A stretch of 64,000 bases of DNA from Planctomycetes bacterium UBA7888 (GTDB lineage Bacteria; Planctomycetota; UBA1135): assembly GCA_002500505.1 (NCBI GenBank), contig DLRM01000008.1:58277-122276 (forward strand), written 5' to 3'. The notes below the pieces were generated by a model. That model was not told the origin of the DNA, did no database searches, and saw nothing but the letters and a program-made list of their open reading frames with translations. Within the stretch, counting starts at the first letter, position 1; each line of letters begins with the position of its first letter. A program made the position numbers and the translations under genes. This document shows positions 62,270 to 64,000 of this stretch, piece after piece.

Positions 62270-62917
62270 ATGACCCTTCCACACCGACTCGATTTCTATA
62301 ACTCGCCTGAAGGCGCAGCGGAATACTTGGAAGAGTATGAAAAATCCCACCGGAAGATTTCCGATAAACGAGAGAGGAAATTGCTCTCGGGTTATTTCCA
62401 GAGGGTGGGTGAAATCCATCGCACCCTCGACCTCCCTTGCGGCTGGGGACGCTATCTTCCTTATCTGCAATCCCAATCAGAGCTGGTCTATCAATCTGAC
62501 TGGAGCCATGACATGCTAGCTCTGGGGCAAGAACGTTTTGGCTCGGATTCCTCTGCTGGCCGCTTTCGCTCACTGGGGAACCAACTTCCTCTCGCTTCCC
62601 AAAGCATGGAGCTCTGCTTTTCTATGCGTCTCAACCATCACCTCGTGGACCCAGCTGTTCGCAGAAAACATGTCGAGGAAATGTTTCGAGTTTCCAATCA
62701 GTGGGTAATTTTTTCCTACTTCGACAACAATTCTCTTAAAAGCTGGACTCGAAGAGTCCGTAAGTTTTTCGGAGGGAAGAAGGGCCTAAAAAATACTCTT
62801 CTTCGCTCCGAAGTCCGGGAGATTGCCGCACAAGCTGGATTCGAGGTCGTTGCCGACCCCATGCTCTTTGCCATTGGGAGCGGTCACCGAATCGTTTTGG
62901 CAAAACGCCAATCCTAG
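62270..62917 (+). CDS. Class I SAM-dependent methyltransferase
   Basis: The 215-residue product has RTLDLPCGWGRYLPYLQ (SAM motif I, slightly altered), LVYQSDWSHDMLALGQERFG (motif II), and NQLPLASQSMELCFSMRLNHHLVDP, a typical motif IV region. The methyl acceptor is unknown. It follows the kinase-like gene by 5 bases, so both may act on the same envelope component. The stop overlaps the convergent queF. Confidence 0.85.
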   Translation: MTLPHRLDFYNSPEGAAEYLEEYEKSHRKISDKRERKLLSGYFQRVGEIHRTLDLPCGWGRYLPYLQSQSELVYQSDWSHDMLALGQERFGSDSSAGRFRSLGNQLPLASQSMELCFSMRLNHHLVDPAVRRKHVEEMFRVSNQWVIFSYFDNNSLKSWTRRVRKFFGGKKGLKNTLLRSEVREIAAQAGFEVVADPMLFAIGSGHRIVLAKRQS

Positions 62918-63318
62918 TTTGGACCGTTCCAACTTGCAGGTTCAATTCCTGCAAGATTTTCGGGCAACTCTCCATGGCGAGCAGTAACAGTCGTGGCCAC
63001 GCCACCACGAACATTGAACTCGCCGCGCACTTCCATCCATACCGGTTGAATTGCTTCCACAAACTTGGAAAGCATGCGGTTCGTGACATCTTCATGGAAA
63101 TGCCCTGCATTTCGAAAACACCGCAAGTAGAGCTTGAATGATTTCAACTCAATACACTGTGGGCCTGGAACATACCGCAGTCGAATTGTTGCGAAATCGG
63201 GCTGGCCTGTCATGGGGCACAAGCAAGTAAATTCAGGTGTCACCGATTCAATCAAATAGGATTGCTCAGGACGAGGGTTCTCGAAGGTTTCCAAGGGGAA
63301 CTCAAGGTCTTCACTCAT
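62914..63318 (-). CDS. queF: NADPH-dependent preQ0 reductase QueF
   Basis: QueF reduces preQ0 to preQ1 for queuosine in tRNA. The 134-residue product is of the short, homomeric type: EFTCLCPMTGQPDFATIRLRYVPG holds the catalytic Cys (family FTSVCPVTGQPD) and Asp, and SFKLYLRCFRNAGHFHEDVTNRM is the NADPH/substrate motif. An extra Cys precedes the catalytic position (TCLCP). Tgt, which uses preQ1, is encoded at 34.7 kb. Confidence 0.95.
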   Translation of the reverse strand: MSEDLEFPLETFENPRPEQSYLIESVTPEFTCLCPMTGQPDFATIRLRYVPGPQCIELKSFKLYLRCFRNAGHFHEDVTNRMLSKFVEAIQPVWMEVRGEFNVRGGVATTVTARHGELPENLAGIEPASWNGPN

Positions 63319-63342
63319 GTAAATAGAATAGCCAAGTCGGCA

Positions 63343-63358
63343 AAAAGCTCCAGCTTTT
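63343..63358. promoter_or_regulatory. Perfect palindrome between queF and the TPR gene
   Basis: AAAAGCT-CC-AGCTTTT is a 16-base perfect inverted repeat with a 2-base centre in the 76-base divergent region. The near-zero loop makes it a better protein-binding site than an RNA terminator. It lies 37 bases before the TPR gene's start. Confidence 0.45.
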
Positions 63359-63394
63359 CCATGTCGAAAAGAGCCATGCCGATAAACTGATTTT

Positions 63395-64000
63395 GTGATT
63401 TTTAGCGCACTTCTCCTTTCTCTAACTCCAGCGGTTTTCTTTCAGGAACCAGAAGCGACGGAGTTGGAAGCGGCGCAGCGCAAGGTGGCGGAGTTGGAGG
63501 CCGAGTTGGGGTCGGAGCATTTGGATCTAGTGGAGCCTCTTGATGCTGTCATGCTGATTCATTACGGACAAGCTCAATACAAAAAAGCGGCAGTAGTGTG
63601 CCGTCGGACTCTCACGATTCGGGAAAGATTCCTCGGCCTCGAGCACCCGGATGTGGGCCTTGCCCTCAACGACCTCGCCGTGATTCTTCAAGATATGGGC
63701 TCTTATTCGGAAGCCCGACCTTTGTATGAACGGTCGCTGACGATTTACGAAAAAGCCTTCGGCCTCGAGCACTGGAAGGTGGCCCTTGCCCTCAACAACC
63801 TCGCTGTCCTTCTTGGTGACATAGGCTCCTATGCCGAAGCTCGACCTCTGCTTGAGCGATCGCTGGCGATTCGGGAAAAAGTCTTGGGTCCCGAGCATCC
63901 GGACGTGGCTCTTTCCCTCAACAACCTCGCCGTCCTTCTTGGTGACATAGGCTCATACGCCGAAGTTCGCCCTTTATTTGAGCGGTCGCTGGCGATTTGG
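63395..64000 (+). CDS. Partial secreted TPR-repeat protein (kinesin light chain-like), 3' end beyond the window
   Basis: A GTG at 63395 opens a frame to the window end (202 codons visible). The N-terminus (IFSALLLSLTPAVFFQ) is a signal peptide, then a Glu/Ala-rich helix (EPEATELEAAQRKVAELEAE). From 63635 tandem 42-residue repeats of the KLC/TPR_12 type begin (ALNDLAVILQDMGSYSEARPLYERSL). An in-frame stop lies just upstream, so the GTG is the likely start. In other bacteria such repeats sit beside kinase, NB-ARC or CHAT domains; what follows here is not visible. Confidence 0.7.
   Translation, partial: MIFSALLLSLTPAVFFQEPEATELEAAQRKVAELEAELGSEHLDLVEPLDAVMLIHYGQAQYKKAAVVCRRTLTIRERFLGLEHPDVGLALNDLAVILQDMGSYSEARPLYERSLTIYEKAFGLEHWKVALALNNLAVLLGDIGSYAEARPLLERSLAIREKVLGPEHPDVALSLNNLAVLLGDIGSYAEVRPLFERSLAIW
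63635..64000 (+). repeat. 126-base tandem repeats encoding TPRs
   Basis: Repeat units begin at 63635, 63761 and 63887, each 126 bases (42 codons) with no drift, and the third runs off the window. All open with GGC/T-C-GAGCA and share long identical blocks, for example the AACAACCTCGCTGTCCTTCT region of units 2 and 3 with silent differences. The nucleotide-level similarity suggests recent duplication and a repeat number that can change. Confidence 0.85.

Noticed and set aside
1..64000. CRISPR arrays, insertion sequences, prophage genes, rRNA genes, toxin-antitoxin or defence islands
   Set aside because: I saw no spaced direct repeats other than coding TPRs, no transposase or integrase motifs, no rRNA sequence and no recognisable defence genes.

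Overview
The window is a gene-dense bacterial chromosome segment of moderate G+C. It has no rRNA, IS element, phage gene or CRISPR array, and no stretch over 300 bases lacks a gene. Most neighbours on the same strand overlap by 1 or 4 bases (TGATG, TAATG, ATGA, GTGA, TTGA), and several genes start with GTG or TTG. An LpxB homologue, lipoprotein signal peptides, a UbiX/UbiA/UbiE set, SPFH proteins, a VWA-HEAT protein, a sulfatase-modifying-factor domain protein and two GroELs point to a diderm bacterium. A member of the Planctomycetota or a relative is my best guess; this is an inference, because no taxonomic marker was searched.

Region 1 (1-5.9 kb, minus strand) carries the selenocysteine genes selA, selD and tRNA-Sec (UCA anticodon), followed by a membrane-microdomain operon (long NfeD/ClpP-like protease, short NfeD, FloA flotillin). 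selD is itself a selenoprotein gene: an in-frame UGA lies at codon 16, followed by a SECIS-like hairpin. The elongation factor gene selB lies 35 kb away. Region 2 (5.9-12.7 kb, plus) holds recJ, a YqaA/DedA-like membrane protein, polA and a CPA2 exchanger with CBS domains. Region 3 (12.7-20.3 kb, minus) holds a glycosyltransferase-TPR membrane protein, a second SPFH pair, miaA and an inactive/active M16 peptidase pair. Region 4 (20.3-23.3 kb, plus) holds a GT4 glycosyltransferase, an Alg14/Alg13-type split glycosyltransferase and a secreted protein.

Region 5 (23.3-32.3 kb, minus) is a six-gene chain, ubiE-CPBP-ubiX-ubiA-holA-mutL, in which all five junctions are 4-base overlaps. Upstream of it lies a 1037-residue beta-propeller lipoprotein gene. 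Region 6 (32.3-42.8 kb) has an odd CTAG-rich intergenic segment, then ruvB, a SpoIID-like gene and tgt, a VWA-HEAT gene, a sugar isomerase-like gene, an AmgK/MurU-like kinase and nucleotidyltransferase pair, selB and a radical SAM gene. Region 7 (42.8-45.9 kb, minus) is tRNA-Lys and the classical rpsB-tsf-pyrH-frr operon, with a good sigma-70 promoter. Region 8 (46-53.7 kb) has a GGDEF gene, an NPCBM-like secreted protein gene and the chaperone operon groEL1-groES-groEL2-dnaJ-grpE-fmdB, which ends in a clear intrinsic terminator. Region 9 (53.7-64 kb) has a KdkA/RIO-like kinase, an FGE-sulfatase protein, lpxB, an ECF sigma factor with its zinc anti-sigma and a YbjQ protein, an alpha/alpha-toroid protein, an FAH-family hydrolase, lepB, a kinase-like protein with a broken catalytic motif, a methyltransferase, queF, and a secreted TPR protein cut by the window end.

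Most genes are housekeeping: Sec decoding, tRNA modification, DNA repair, protein folding, envelope and quinone biosynthesis. The most notable items are the Sec-containing SelD, the CTAG-rich repeat element before ruvB, the two divergent GroELs around one GroES, the inactive/active M16 pair and the kinase-like protein at 61.5 kb. I did not find an obvious wholly new multi-gene system.
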